A stretch of 60,854 nucleotides of DNA from contig CAIUMM010000099.1 in assembly GCA_903900265.1 (NCBI GenBank), positions 1 through 60,854 on the forward strand, written 5' to 3'. The position numbers and the translations under genes are program-made. Of the stretch, positions 8,754 to 17,170 are shown piece after piece; the first letter of the stretch is position 1; each line of letters begins with the position of its first letter. Below the pieces are notes generated by a model. The model had not been told where the DNA came from. It searched no databases and saw only the letters and a program-made list of their open reading frames with translations. The DNA is from an uncultured Pseudomonadota bacterium (lineage in GTDB: Bacteria > Myxococcota_A > UBA796 > SXON01).

Positions 8754-10253
8754 TCAGGTGACCGTCAGGCCAGTCAGGCCGGCGAGGGGAGCAGGGTCGG
8801 TCCCCCAGCTGAGCTTGAGTTGGGTTCTCCCGTTGAGCTTCCCCGAATAGCGCATGGCGTACAAGGCGACCATTTCCCGGTGCGCCGCCTTCACCTTCGC
8901 GTGAATCTCCCCGCCCACTTGGATGGTGTGCCGGGCGTTGATCTCGGTTCCGCTAGCGAGCGTCCCCCACAGTGCAGGGTCTTCCAAAGAGATGAGCAGC
9001 TCCATCCCTTGCATTACCGTCGCAAGGTCATGCGCTCCGTAGAGCTTTCGCGCAGTCGCCAGCAGCCTGCGATCCAAGGGTAATGCGGCGAGACGACGCG
9101 CTTCCTGCAGGGCGCGAATGGCGTCCATGCGGTCGCAGGTGTTCAGCCCGGTGAGCCCAAGCAGCGGCGTCAGGTCATGGAGGTCTGGACAGTTACCGAG
9201 GTGGAGGTAATGCAGGGCGGTGAGTCCGGCGAGCGGGGCCAGGTCGGTGAGCTTCGCGCAGTAGCCGCAGTTCAGGCGTGTGATCGCCGTCAGGCCCGCG
9301 AGGGGCGAGAGGTCGGCGAGTTCCACGCAGCCGTGTAGACCCAGTGCGCTGAGGGCCGTCAGTCCGGCGAGCGGAGCCAGATCGGTGAGGCGCTCGCAGT
9401 TGCTGAGGTCGAGGCTCTGGAGGGCTTTCATGCCGGCGAGGGGAGCGAGATCGGTGAGTTGCTCGCCGCGGTGCAGGTCCAAACTTGTGAGCGCGGTCAT
9501 TCCGGCGAGAGGCGTGATGTCGGTGAGCTCCTTGCATCGGAGTTCTAGTCTTGTGAGCTCGGTCATTCCGGCGAGGGGCGTGATGTCGGTGAGCGACGAC
9601 GAGGCCACGCAAAGGCGGGTCAGGGCGGTGAGCGCCGTCAGGGGGACGATGTCGAACAGCTGATGGCAATAGCTGAGGTCCAAAACCGTGAGCGCTGTCA
9701 AGCCCGCGAGCGGCGAGAGGTCGGTCACCCGAGGACAACTGTTCAAGGTCAACCTGCTCAGCGCGGTCAGGTTGGCGAGCGGGCTTAGGTCCTCGAGCTC
9801 GGGGAGGCCACATAGCGTGAGGCTCGTCAGCCCCGTCAGAGTCGCGAGCGGCGTGAGATCGGTCACCCGTGCGCCGTCGGGTATGGAGAGGCTGGTCAAC
9901 TCGTTCAGCCCCGCTACCGGGCCCAGAATGGTCAATTGCGTGAACCACCGCAGCGAGAGGCGCTTGGTGTGCGCGAGCTTGCCGGCGTAGCGCATCGCGT
10001 AGAGCGCGACGTTGTCGCGGTGCTCGGCCTTGACCTTGTCTTGAATCTCACCGCCGATGGTGATGACGTCGGCTGTCTGGTTGGGGGTGACATCCGTTCC
10101 TTTCGCCAGCACCTGCCAGAGCGATGGGTCGTTCAGCGCAACGAGCAGCTCCATTCCCTGTTTGACTGTCGCCCAGTCTTTGGCGCCGTACAGCCGCCGT
10201 GCGGCGGCGATCTGCGTGCGGTTCGCTTGGGCTTCGGGCGTGGTGTCGGGCAT
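8754..10253 (-). CDS. Leucine-rich-repeat protein with duplicated N-terminal module
   Basis: A 499-residue protein from the ATG at 10253, which has AGGAG 8 nt upstream; the open frame reaches further up, but that would run into the divergent gene. An N-terminal module carries RRLYGAKDWATVKQGMELL, a GGEI segment and VALYAMRYAGKL. About a dozen repeats of 21-24 residues follow, with the pattern LTDLAPLAGLTALxxL. The N-terminal module then appears again near the C-terminus (KLYGAHDLATVMQGMELL, ALYAMRYSGKL), followed by a single repeat remnant before the stop. So the protein is a full module plus a collapsed second one. No signal peptide or membrane segment is seen. The function is unknown; LRR arrays usually bind proteins. 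Confidence 0.83.
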   Translation of the reverse strand: MPDTTPEAQANRTQIAAARRLYGAKDWATVKQGMELLVALNDPSLWQVLAKGTDVTPNQTADVITIGGEIQDKVKAEHRDNVALYAMRYAGKLAHTKRLSLRWFTQLTILGPVAGLNELTSLSIPDGARVTDLTPLATLTGLTSLTLCGLPELEDLSPLANLTALSRLTLNSCPRVTDLSPLAGLTALTVLDLSYCHQLFDIVPLTALTALTRLCVASSSLTDITPLAGMTELTRLELRCKELTDITPLAGMTALTSLDLHRGEQLTDLAPLAGMKALQSLDLSNCERLTDLAPLAGLTALSALGLHGCVELADLSPLAGLTAITRLNCGYCAKLTDLAPLAGLTALHYLHLGNCPDLHDLTPLLGLTGLNTCDRMDAIRALQEARRLAALPLDRRLLATARKLYGAHDLATVMQGMELLISLEDPALWGTLASGTEINARHTIQVGGEIHAKVKAAHREMVALYAMRYSGKLNGRTQLKLSWGTDPAPLAGLTGLTVT

Positions 10254-10360
10254 GGGGCGGGCTCCTGGTCGTCGGGTATGTTTGATACCCCCTGCCGGCA
10301 AGGGGACGCGTAGACCCAACGCCTCCACGGCGATAGAACAGCGCCTTACGAAGTGAACGC

Positions 10361-13303
10361 ATGTCCGACCTGAACGCCTACGACGACCTTCACGCCCGGA
10401 TCGTCGCGTGGGCGCAGACGCTCGATGTTGCGTCGGCGGCACCGTTGCTCTCCGAGCTGCGTGCGCTGCCGCTGCTGAAGGGCAAGGCGACTCCTGCGGT
10501 GGCGTTGATGCGAAAGTTGCAGACCGTCGCCGAGGTAAAGGCGAGCGACGAGCGCTACGACGCATCGCAGGTGCCGATCCTTCAGCTTGTCGCTACAGAC
10601 CCCTCCGTGGGCTGGCCTTGGTGTTTGCCCGTGCAGCCTTCCTCCCCTGCTGCGGACTCCGGCGGTGACGCGGAGTGTCGTCGGCGCCTAGTGAAGAGCT
10701 TGTACGGCATGTCGGCCGAGCAGTCGCGGGATCGAAGCCGAGGGTTGGCGCACCTCGCTGCGATCGTCGCGTGCTTGCCTACTCCGGCGGGTCGCGCCGC
10801 GCTTTGCTGGCTGGAGAGCGCGTTCCGGCTTCGCTTGCGCGAGATGTGGGTTCCGGCGGCGTTGGCCCAGGCTGGACTCGTCGCTGCGAATGTAGCGGGC
10901 GGCGGCCCTGTGGCCCTCCTTCGGGAACGTCTGGAAGCGAGCGCAGTCCCGCTGCTGGCGCCGAAGCGGAAGAGCGCGGGCGAGGACCACTTGCGTCGTC
11001 ATGTCCGAGTTGCGGCGATACTGGCCGCGCTGTTCTCGGGTAGTTTTGCTGGCGGGGATGCAGACGCTTGGCTGGAGAGCGCCAGCGCCGACTATCACAC
11101 GCTTACTGCGGTCGCCGTGGCTCTTTTGGAGCTTGCCGAGGAACATCCTGACCTTGCAGCGCGCGGCTATGCGCTCGTCGCGCAGGCGCTGGATCGCATC
11201 CGAGCGAAGTTTCCGAAAGAGGTCACCTACCAAGCCTGGGAGGTCGCGCGCGCCCTCATCGATGCAGTTGGATCGGGCGAGCCTTCGCACGCTGCGTGGA
11301 CGCTGCTGTTGGACCTGTCTGCGCCGCACGCGGCACGCACTGCGTCGCTCTCAGCGGGGGATCTCTACGACGCAGGCGCCACCTTGAGATGGATGCGTGC
11401 TCGCGGCGATGATGTGGGGTTGATTCAACGGCTCCGCGCAGGGCGATTGGCGGGACAACCCGGCGTTGCGGCCGCAGCTATCGGCGAGTTTTCCAGTTGG
11501 GGTGACCGCGTGGCCTACGCGTTCCGGACCTTGGCTCCGCATCGTCGGGATGGGCTGCCCCGCTCGGAGAGCCTTGGAGCGTTGGTCGAGCTCTGTTGGT
11601 TGGTTGATTGGCCCGATGCGGCGGATCTGGTTTGGGCGCATGTCGTGCGCGGCGCGGATGCCGCTTGGTTCAAAGCCAGCGATGGCTCGGTTGATGCAGT
11701 CGCTTGGGCCGACATCTTCGCGATCGCATGCGACCTCGATGCGTTGTTTGCTCAGGCGCTCCACCAGCGTCCGATCGACGCCTCCCAGGACCACGGAGCC
11801 CGTCCCACCACCGGACTGGAGCGGCTGCTCCGCACCCGATGGCTCAAGCGCACCGCTGTGAACGGTCTGACCAGCACGTGGAAGGTGCACCCGCACTTGT
11901 CCGATCAGGCTGGGAATCACGTCGTTGCACGCCTTGTATCCAGCGAGGATGACGCTGCTGTCGCGCGCATCCTGCTGTCGGTGCTCTCGGCGGATTCGCC
12001 GCCGGACGACGCCCGAAGCGCGCTCTCGGGCGTAGAGAAAGACAAGTTTTGGGACTACGTGCTGAAGTGGTGGCCGGACTTTGATGGAAAGTTGGCGCCA
12101 GCAGGGACCCACCCGTTGTTGGATCCGCTTGTTCGGTGGGAGAGCGAGCGCAGCAGCTCAGATATACACGAGGTGCTACGCCGAGGAGAAGTTCTGTTTC
12201 GGGACTTGTCCGTGGCGTTACCCACGCTTCAACCGGTGTGCGCCCCGATCTCGCGGGTCGCTACGCTCCTTGAAGCCGCGTGGTTGGAGCGTCCGCAAGG
12301 CACGGGCACCACCCGTTGGCGCGTGGGTCCGGTCAGCGCGTCCTCTCCCGAAGCCAACGTCGCTTCGCCCTCGGCAATGCGGTCTTGGTGTGACCAGCGC
12401 GTGGTCGGCTTGGCTCGCGCGATCGCCGAGGCCTCATCGGCGATCGTCGCGATCACGGGTGAGCCGTTCGCTCCAGACCTGCAGCTCGAGAAGGTGCTGC
12501 GTGTGCGTCAGGAGAGCGCGCATGAGGTGGAGATGCCGCTGGTCGATGAGGACACCGCGGCCGAGTGGCGGTCGGCGCTCCATGCGCTGCGCACGCTTGC
12601 AGCGCCGTTGCCCTGGCATGTAGAGGGTGCGGTGGACGCGCTTGCCGGCGCGGTGGAGGAGTGGATCGTCGCCGGTGAGGCCAACCGCGTTCGTCGCAAG
12701 CAGCTCGTCGAGGACCTTCAAACGGCGATGAGTGACGGCAGCGAGGCTGAAGTCTTAAGGCTGGCCTTTGAAGAGCGTTTGTTGCTGGGCAAGGCTGAGA
12801 TTGGCAGGGTGGGTAGGTATTTCCTGCGGCGACTGCGGCTGACGGAGGCCAAGCGGGTGCGGGCCTTTTGTGACGAAGTTCCGCAAGCGTGGCAGTACTT
12901 CGCGCCGCTGTTGTTGGGTGTGGCTGGGGCGCCGCTCAGCAGCATTCAGACCAACATGATCTGGGAGCCGCTGTTGGTGGATGCGCACGCCGGAGACTAC
13001 ACAAAATATGCGTTCGTTGTGGCACCCATGTTCCTGATCTCCTTGTACTTGCTGTACTCGGATGTCAAAGTGCGCGCCCCGGACCTTGACTTCAAGCAGA
13101 TCCTTCGACGCGGAGGTTTGCCGCTGCTGCTTTTGCTGTTGGTAAACTATGGCGGAAACTGGGTAGTCTGGTGGTCGGTGTCGCGAGATGTAGCGCTCGA
13201 GGCCGGATGGTTGGTCACGACCGTGATGTGGGGCACGTTGTCGTTGTTCTTGGGCATCTTCCTTGGCTTGATCGCCCAAGGGCGGGGGATGGCGGAGGAC
13301 TAA
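10361..13303 (+). CDS. Large protein of unknown function with C-terminal membrane anchor
   Basis: A 980-residue protein that I do not recognise. Most of it looks alpha-helical and rich in Ala, Leu, Arg and Trp, possibly of HEAT-like helical-repeat kind, with no P-loop, protease or nuclease motif that I can see. The last ~100 residues hold three hydrophobic segments (around FVVAPMFLISLYLLY, LPLLLLLLVNYGGNWVVWW and TVMWGTLSLFLGIFLGL), so the bulk would sit on one side of the inner membrane and be anchored by its C-terminus. It is divergent from the first LRR gene with 107 bp between them, and follows the MoxR-VWA pair at a distance. It may be the membrane component of that neighbourhood, which is inference from position only. 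Confidence 0.75.
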   Translation: MSDLNAYDDLHARIVAWAQTLDVASAAPLLSELRALPLLKGKATPAVALMRKLQTVAEVKASDERYDASQVPILQLVATDPSVGWPWCLPVQPSSPAADSGGDAECRRRLVKSLYGMSAEQSRDRSRGLAHLAAIVACLPTPAGRAALCWLESAFRLRLREMWVPAALAQAGLVAANVAGGGPVALLRERLEASAVPLLAPKRKSAGEDHLRRHVRVAAILAALFSGSFAGGDADAWLESASADYHTLTAVAVALLELAEEHPDLAARGYALVAQALDRIRAKFPKEVTYQAWEVARALIDAVGSGEPSHAAWTLLLDLSAPHAARTASLSAGDLYDAGATLRWMRARGDDVGLIQRLRAGRLAGQPGVAAAAIGEFSSWGDRVAYAFRTLAPHRRDGLPRSESLGALVELCWLVDWPDAADLVWAHVVRGADAAWFKASDGSVDAVAWADIFAIACDLDALFAQALHQRPIDASQDHGARPTTGLERLLRTRWLKRTAVNGLTSTWKVHPHLSDQAGNHVVARLVSSEDDAAVARILLSVLSADSPPDDARSALSGVEKDKFWDYVLKWWPDFDGKLAPAGTHPLLDPLVRWESERSSSDIHEVLRRGEVLFRDLSVALPTLQPVCAPISRVATLLEAAWLERPQGTGTTRWRVGPVSASSPEANVASPSAMRSWCDQRVVGLARAIAEASSAIVAITGEPFAPDLQLEKVLRVRQESAHEVEMPLVDEDTAAEWRSALHALRTLAAPLPWHVEGAVDALAGAVEEWIVAGEANRVRRKQLVEDLQTAMSDGSEAEVLRLAFEERLLLGKAEIGRVGRYFLRRLRLTEAKRVRAFCDEVPQAWQYFAPLLLGVAGAPLSSIQTNMIWEPLLVDAHAGDYTKYAFVVAPMFLISLYLLYSDVKVRAPDLDFKQILRRGGLPLLLLLLVNYGGNWVVWWSVSRDVALEAGWLVTTVMWGTLSLFLGIFLGLIAQGRGMAED

Positions 13304-13308
13304 GCAGC

Positions 13309-13791
13309 TCAGTCGCCGCTTAGCTCCGCGATCGCCGCAGCCAAAACGCCGTTGTGGAGGATGGCGTGCAGCTGGTGATCCCCTCCCGCTACGGTCACCA
13401 ATCGAACGCCTGTCCCCCCGGTCGCGGCCAACGCTACGCTGTCTACGTAGGGGACAACGTCGTCGGCATCGCCGTGGATGATGATGACGCGGGCACCGTC
13501 CGGCAACGCACGATCGCCACCCAGCTTGGTGGCTGCCGGAGCGATGAGCACCACGGGCCCGTTGTAGGCGCCCTCCAAAAGCAATTTCACCGCGACGGCG
13601 CCGCCGTAGGAGGAGCCGATGATGAGGTCCGGTTTGTGCTGCGCGACGGCAGCGCGTGCTGCAGGCATTGTTTCAGCGACGACGACGGTTTCCAGCTGCG
13701 GCGTGACCGCGCCGTAGCGCTCGGCCAGCCACCTTGCTTTGGTGCCGCCGGGGCCGGACTCGCGACCATGAAGAAATAGGATTTGGTTCAT
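13309..13791 (-). CDS. Small alpha/beta hydrolase (YqiA/UPF0227-like)
   Basis: This 160-residue protein is a compact alpha/beta hydrolase. It opens with the strand ILFLHGRESGPGG, then has the nucleophile elbow GSSYGG with Ser61, an acid region HGDADDVVP near 106-114, and a catalytic His in GGDHQLH near 139. Proteins of this size include YqiA-type esterases and KAN-domain dienelactone-hydrolase relatives; the substrate cannot be named. It starts 36 bp after the stop of the upstream LRR gene on the same strand and may be cotranscribed with it. Its stop lies 5 bp from the convergent 980-residue protein gene. Confidence 0.78.
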   Translation of the reverse strand: MNQILFLHGRESGPGGTKARWLAERYGAVTPQLETVVVAETMPAARAAVAQHKPDLIIGSSYGGAVAVKLLLEGAYNGPVVLIAPAATKLGGDRALPDGARVIIIHGDADDVVPYVDSVALAATGGTGVRLVTVAGGDHQLHAILHNGVLAAAIAELSGD

Positions 13792-13827
13792 TTGGAGACT
13801 ATAACCCGGGTGACCGGGGCGGCGATA

Positions 13828-14880
13828 TCACTCCAACCCGCCCACCCCCACCGATTTCAACGCACGCAACCCCGCCAACACCCCGAGATCCGTCACCCTC
13901 TCGCAGCCGTACACATCCAGCGTCTCCAGCGCGTGCAGCCCGGCGAGCGGCGTCAGGTCCTGAATCCGATCGCAGAAGGACACGCTGAGCGTCGTCAGCC
14001 CGGTCAGTCCCGAAAGAGGCGCGAGGTCAGTCAGCCGATCACACCGCGACACGTCGAGGGTTTCAAGGCCGCGGAGGTCGGCGAGCGGAGTCAGGTCGCT
14101 GACCCCTTCGCACCCGTAAAGTTGCAAGGATCGCAGCCCGCGCAGCGTAGCGAGCGGCGCGAGGTTGGTCACTTGGGTGCAGAAGGACAAGTCCAAGGTT
14201 GTGAGACCGTGTAAACCGGCGAGGGGTCCCAAGTCGGAAAGCTGCGCGCACCAGCTCAGGTTCAGCGTTTCGAGCGCTTCAAGACCGGCGAGGGGAGCGA
14301 GATCCTGTAGCTTTGGGCACTCCCGCAGGTCCAACGCCCGCAGCGTTTTCAGCCCAGCGAGCGGCGCGAGGTCCAGCACGTCATCACACGCTTCGAGGTT
14401 CAGCTCTTGCAACGCATGGAGTCCCGCGAGCGCCGAGATGTCGCGCAGCGGTTTGCATCGCGCGAGGTTCACGGATTCGAGCTCGTGCAAACCAGCTAAG
14501 GGCGTCAGGTCGGTGCAGCTTCCGTGAAGCACGGTGAGCGCCCGGACGGTGTTTGGGATCCGGGGCGGAAGTTCGGCGAGGCAGACCAGCTCGGGGGCGC
14601 TGACCCAGCGGCTCGTAGCGCCAGCGCGGTAGAGGCCGACCGCCGGCACCCCGTCGATGACGACCGCGCCCGGAGTCAACTGCACCCGAACCTCCGCGGC
14701 TCGCGACTTCCAACGCAATTGGAGGTAGCGACCTCCCACGGCCAACACCAACCGAAGTCCCGTAGCCGCTTGTACGCTTCGTCCCTCGCTATGTATCAAG
14801 GCGACGCTGGGTTGACCGTCCGCGCGCACCTCAAGGCTCGCCGCGCCGAAGGTCCCCGCCCAAGCGCTGAGCGCGTGCAT
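13828..14880 (-). CDS. Leucine-rich-repeat protein
   Basis: A 350-residue protein from the ATG at 14880 (AAGG 5 nt upstream). The frame is open for another ~130 bp upstream, but that would overlap the divergent LRR gene. The first ~130 residues are a beta-rich region of unknown type. From there on, roughly ten repeats of 22-23 residues carry the core DLAPLAGLxxLxxLxLxxC, giving a solenoid with a regular Cys at the end of each repeat. This Cys-ending pattern is shared with the first LRR gene, so the two arrays are related. No signal peptide or transmembrane helix is seen. The alpha/beta hydrolase follows 36 bp downstream. Function is unknown. Confidence 0.82.
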   Translation of the reverse strand: MHALSAWAGTFGAASLEVRADGQPSVALIHSEGRSVQAATGLRLVLAVGGRYLQLRWKSRAAEVRVQLTPGAVVIDGVPAVGLYRAGATSRWVSAPELVCLAELPPRIPNTVRALTVLHGSCTDLTPLAGLHELESVNLARCKPLRDISALAGLHALQELNLEACDDVLDLAPLAGLKTLRALDLRECPKLQDLAPLAGLEALETLNLSWCAQLSDLGPLAGLHGLTTLDLSFCTQVTNLAPLATLRGLRSLQLYGCEGVSDLTPLADLRGLETLDVSRCDRLTDLAPLSGLTGLTTLSVSFCDRIQDLTPLAGLHALETLDVYGCERVTDLGVLAGLRALKSVGVGGLE

Positions 14881-14990
14881 TGAGCCTTCGGGATCTTCAA
14901 GCACGAACGTGCATAGGGAAGGCGGTCGCAAGCGGGCTCCGGGTGGCTGCACGCGGCTTATAAGGCCGTTGCCACAAGGAAGCCCGCGCC

Positions 14991-16583
14991 ATGGACCGCT
15001 ACCACTCTCCACAAAGGAGCGCGATTTCCAAAGAGTCCGCCCAGATCCTCCGCGCGCTGAAGCGGCGGCTCACGTCCCCCGACGTTGCGGAGGTGCTCGC
15101 GGGGATCGAGCTGCTGCGTGGCTTGGATGCCCCTGAGGTCTTCGATACGTTGTTGGATGGAGTCCAGCTCGCGAAAGCGTTCGCGGCGGACGGCCCGGCC
15201 GAAGCGTTGGGGCAGGTGTTCAAGGGGGTCAAAGCTCCCAAACGAACGCTGGCTCGTTGGGCATTGGCGTGGATCCTTTGCACCGCTCCGGACCAGGGCC
15301 TCGCGGGCACGCTACGCGAAAGGCTGCGGGATCTGCGGCTACAGTACGAGCCTGAAATGGCAGCGCTGCCGGTACCGCCTTTTGGAAGGCTACCGGCGCT
15401 CGAAGGGCTTTGGGTGGTGGGCTTGCCCTGCGCGGACCTGACTTTCCTTGAGGGCGCTGGGCGCCTGCGAAGCCTGAACCTCGAATACTGTCACGCCCTT
15501 GAGCGTCTGGATGGAATTGACGCGTGTCCCGGGCTGCTCCTTCTGGAGATCAGCGCGACGACGGGCCATTGCGACCTGGTCGACCTTGAGCCGCTGCGGG
15601 GCTGCGTGGGGTTGAAGACGCTGCACATCGCCTGTCGCACCGTAGCGCTACGCTCGCTCTCCGGTCTGGATGCGTGTAAAGAACTAAGCAGCCTAAGGCT
15701 GTATAGTTGCCCGAATCTCAGCGACTACGGCCCGCTCGCTGGGCTGGTGGAGCTTCAGGACGGCTTGACGGTGTCGAGCAACGCGCCGGTGCGCGATCTG
15801 GGCTTCGTGTCCCGACTCCAGAAGCTCACCCAGCTACGTCTGAAGCTCGCGCCCGGGGCGGATCTTGGGCCATTGTTGAGGCTTGTAGGCTTGAAGACCT
15901 GCTACCTGACGCTCCCCGCTTCGGACTCCGACACCGAGCTGGATCTGTCCGCGCTGCGCCACGTTCAGGATCTCGACGTCCGCCAGCCTGGGCTCCCAGA
16001 GAGCGCCGGCGTGCTGGAATGGAACGGCGAACTTCCGGCGATCGAGAAACTCTATCTGAAGGGTCCGCAGCATCTGGACGGCTTGTGCGCACCCAAGCTG
16101 CGGAGTTTGTGGATCGACGGGGGGCGGATCGGCGACTTTCGGGCGATGCCGGCGCTGAAAGCGATGGGTCTGAAGACCACCGTGCGTTCGTTCGACGGCG
16201 CCGAGCGCTGGTCCTTTTCGTCGCTTGACCTTCGCAATTGCACGTTTGCGTGCGGCTTGGGTCCTGTAGCTCGGATCTCCGGTCTCACGACCCTCTTACT
16301 CCCGTCCCATGTCACCCCCGATCAGCTGTGCAGCCTCGGCAACGGCCACGCCATCGAGTCGCTGACGCTCGCCCCTGGCTTCACAGGGTCTCTTGAGTTT
16401 CTGAACGGGTGGAGCACCCTGTGGGTGTTGGTGCTCATCGGTTCGGGCAGCTTGACCGAGATCGATGTACTCACGCAATTGCCTGCGCTCGAGACGGTGT
16501 ATCTGCGTGAATCGGCGGTGGTTCGCGCTGACTTTCCGCCGTCGCTCTCCCCCAAGCTCGACTACCGGTTGCTGAACGTGTGA
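14991..16583 (+). CDS. Divergent leucine-rich-repeat protein sharing an N-terminal module
   Basis: A 530-residue protein, divergently transcribed from the previous LRR gene with 110 bp between starts. AAGGA precedes the ATG. Residues 15-60 (ILRALKRRLTSPDVAEVLAG, then IELLRGLDAP) resemble the N-terminal module of the LRR gene at 8754-10253 (RRLYGAKDWATVKQGMELL, then VALNDP), implying a shared domain. The rest is an irregular LRR solenoid in which repeats such as LRSLNLEYCHALERLDGI and LSSLRLYSCPNLSDYGPL are recognisable but diverged, so it is older or under different selection than its neighbours. No membrane segment is seen. Function is unknown. Confidence 0.78.
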   Translation: MDRYHSPQRSAISKESAQILRALKRRLTSPDVAEVLAGIELLRGLDAPEVFDTLLDGVQLAKAFAADGPAEALGQVFKGVKAPKRTLARWALAWILCTAPDQGLAGTLRERLRDLRLQYEPEMAALPVPPFGRLPALEGLWVVGLPCADLTFLEGAGRLRSLNLEYCHALERLDGIDACPGLLLLEISATTGHCDLVDLEPLRGCVGLKTLHIACRTVALRSLSGLDACKELSSLRLYSCPNLSDYGPLAGLVELQDGLTVSSNAPVRDLGFVSRLQKLTQLRLKLAPGADLGPLLRLVGLKTCYLTLPASDSDTELDLSALRHVQDLDVRQPGLPESAGVLEWNGELPAIEKLYLKGPQHLDGLCAPKLRSLWIDGGRIGDFRAMPALKAMGLKTTVRSFDGAERWSFSSLDLRNCTFACGLGPVARISGLTTLLLPSHVTPDQLCSLGNGHAIESLTLAPGFTGSLEFLNGWSTLWVLVLIGSGSLTEIDVLTQLPALETVYLRESAVVRADFPPSLSPKLDYRLLNV

Positions 16584-16731
16584 GCCCGGCCGAGGCCGCG
16601 ACGGTCGAGGACGCAGTCTCGCCGATCATCGGACAGCCCCCCTACCGGGTTCGTGGACGCGATCCTACAGCTCCGTTACCCAAACGATGTCACGGAGCGG
16701 GTTCTCAACGCGTTTGCAACTTGGGGGAATC

Positions 16732-17109
16732 ATGAAGCGGTTTACCTTGGATCAGCTCACCTTCGCGATGATTTTCGGCGGTCCGGCCGGCGGCGCGCTC
16801 GCCGTGGCCGAAAACTACCGTGCGGTAGGTGAGTACGACAGCGCAGCGCGATCCGTCTTTGCTGGGGTGCTGCTCACCGGAGCGTGCTGCGCTTTGCCAT
16901 GGTGGGTAGACTCGCTGTGGACTGCGCCGATTGGCGGGATCATCGGGTTCTCGATCATGCGACTTTGGCTGCGGCACGGGGACCCGAGAGCCCGACCGCG
17001 CACGGTTGAGCTTCGTCACTCGACGTTCGCGTTAGTCGGGGTCATGCTGGCTGGGTGGAGTTCGTTCCTAGTGACCTTCCTCGCCACATTCCTCTTGTTC
17101 GAACTCTAA
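16732..17109 (+). CDS. Small multi-pass membrane protein
   Basis: A 125-residue protein of unknown function, starting at the ATG at 16732 behind a GGGGGA ribosome-binding site; a start 45 bp upstream is possible but has weaker signals. It has about three hydrophobic segments: LTFAMIFGGPAGGALAVA, SVFAGVLLTGACCALPWW with the following GGIIGFSIMRLW, and FALVGVMLAGWSSFLVTFLA near the C-terminus. It stands alone, 148 bp after the LRR gene, and is followed by a strong inverted repeat shared with the convergent gdhA. I cannot assign a family. Confidence 0.6.
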   Translation: MKRFTLDQLTFAMIFGGPAGGALAVAENYRAVGEYDSAARSVFAGVLLTGACCALPWWVDSLWTAPIGGIIGFSIMRLWLRHGDPRARPRTVELRHSTFALVGVMLAGWSSFLVTFLATFLLFEL

Positions 17110-17115
17110 AACCAA

Positions 17116-17152
17116 CACGGGCTCCCCCAGCGCAAAGCCGGGAGAGCCCGTG
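17116..17152. terminator. Bidirectional hairpin between membrane protein gene and gdhA
   Basis: A perfect 9-bp inverted repeat, cacgggctc and gagcccgtg, with further pairing of the inner C and G runs, lies between two convergent stop codons (17109 and 17171). There is no long T tract, so Rho-independent termination is likely but not certain. Confidence 0.65.
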
Positions 17153-17170
17153 AAGCGTCGCGCCGCAGCG

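Noticed and set aside
10254..10565. N-terminal extension of the LRR protein up to 10565
   Set aside because: It would overlap the divergent 980-residue protein gene and has no family-like sequence; ATG 10253 has a good ribosome-binding site.
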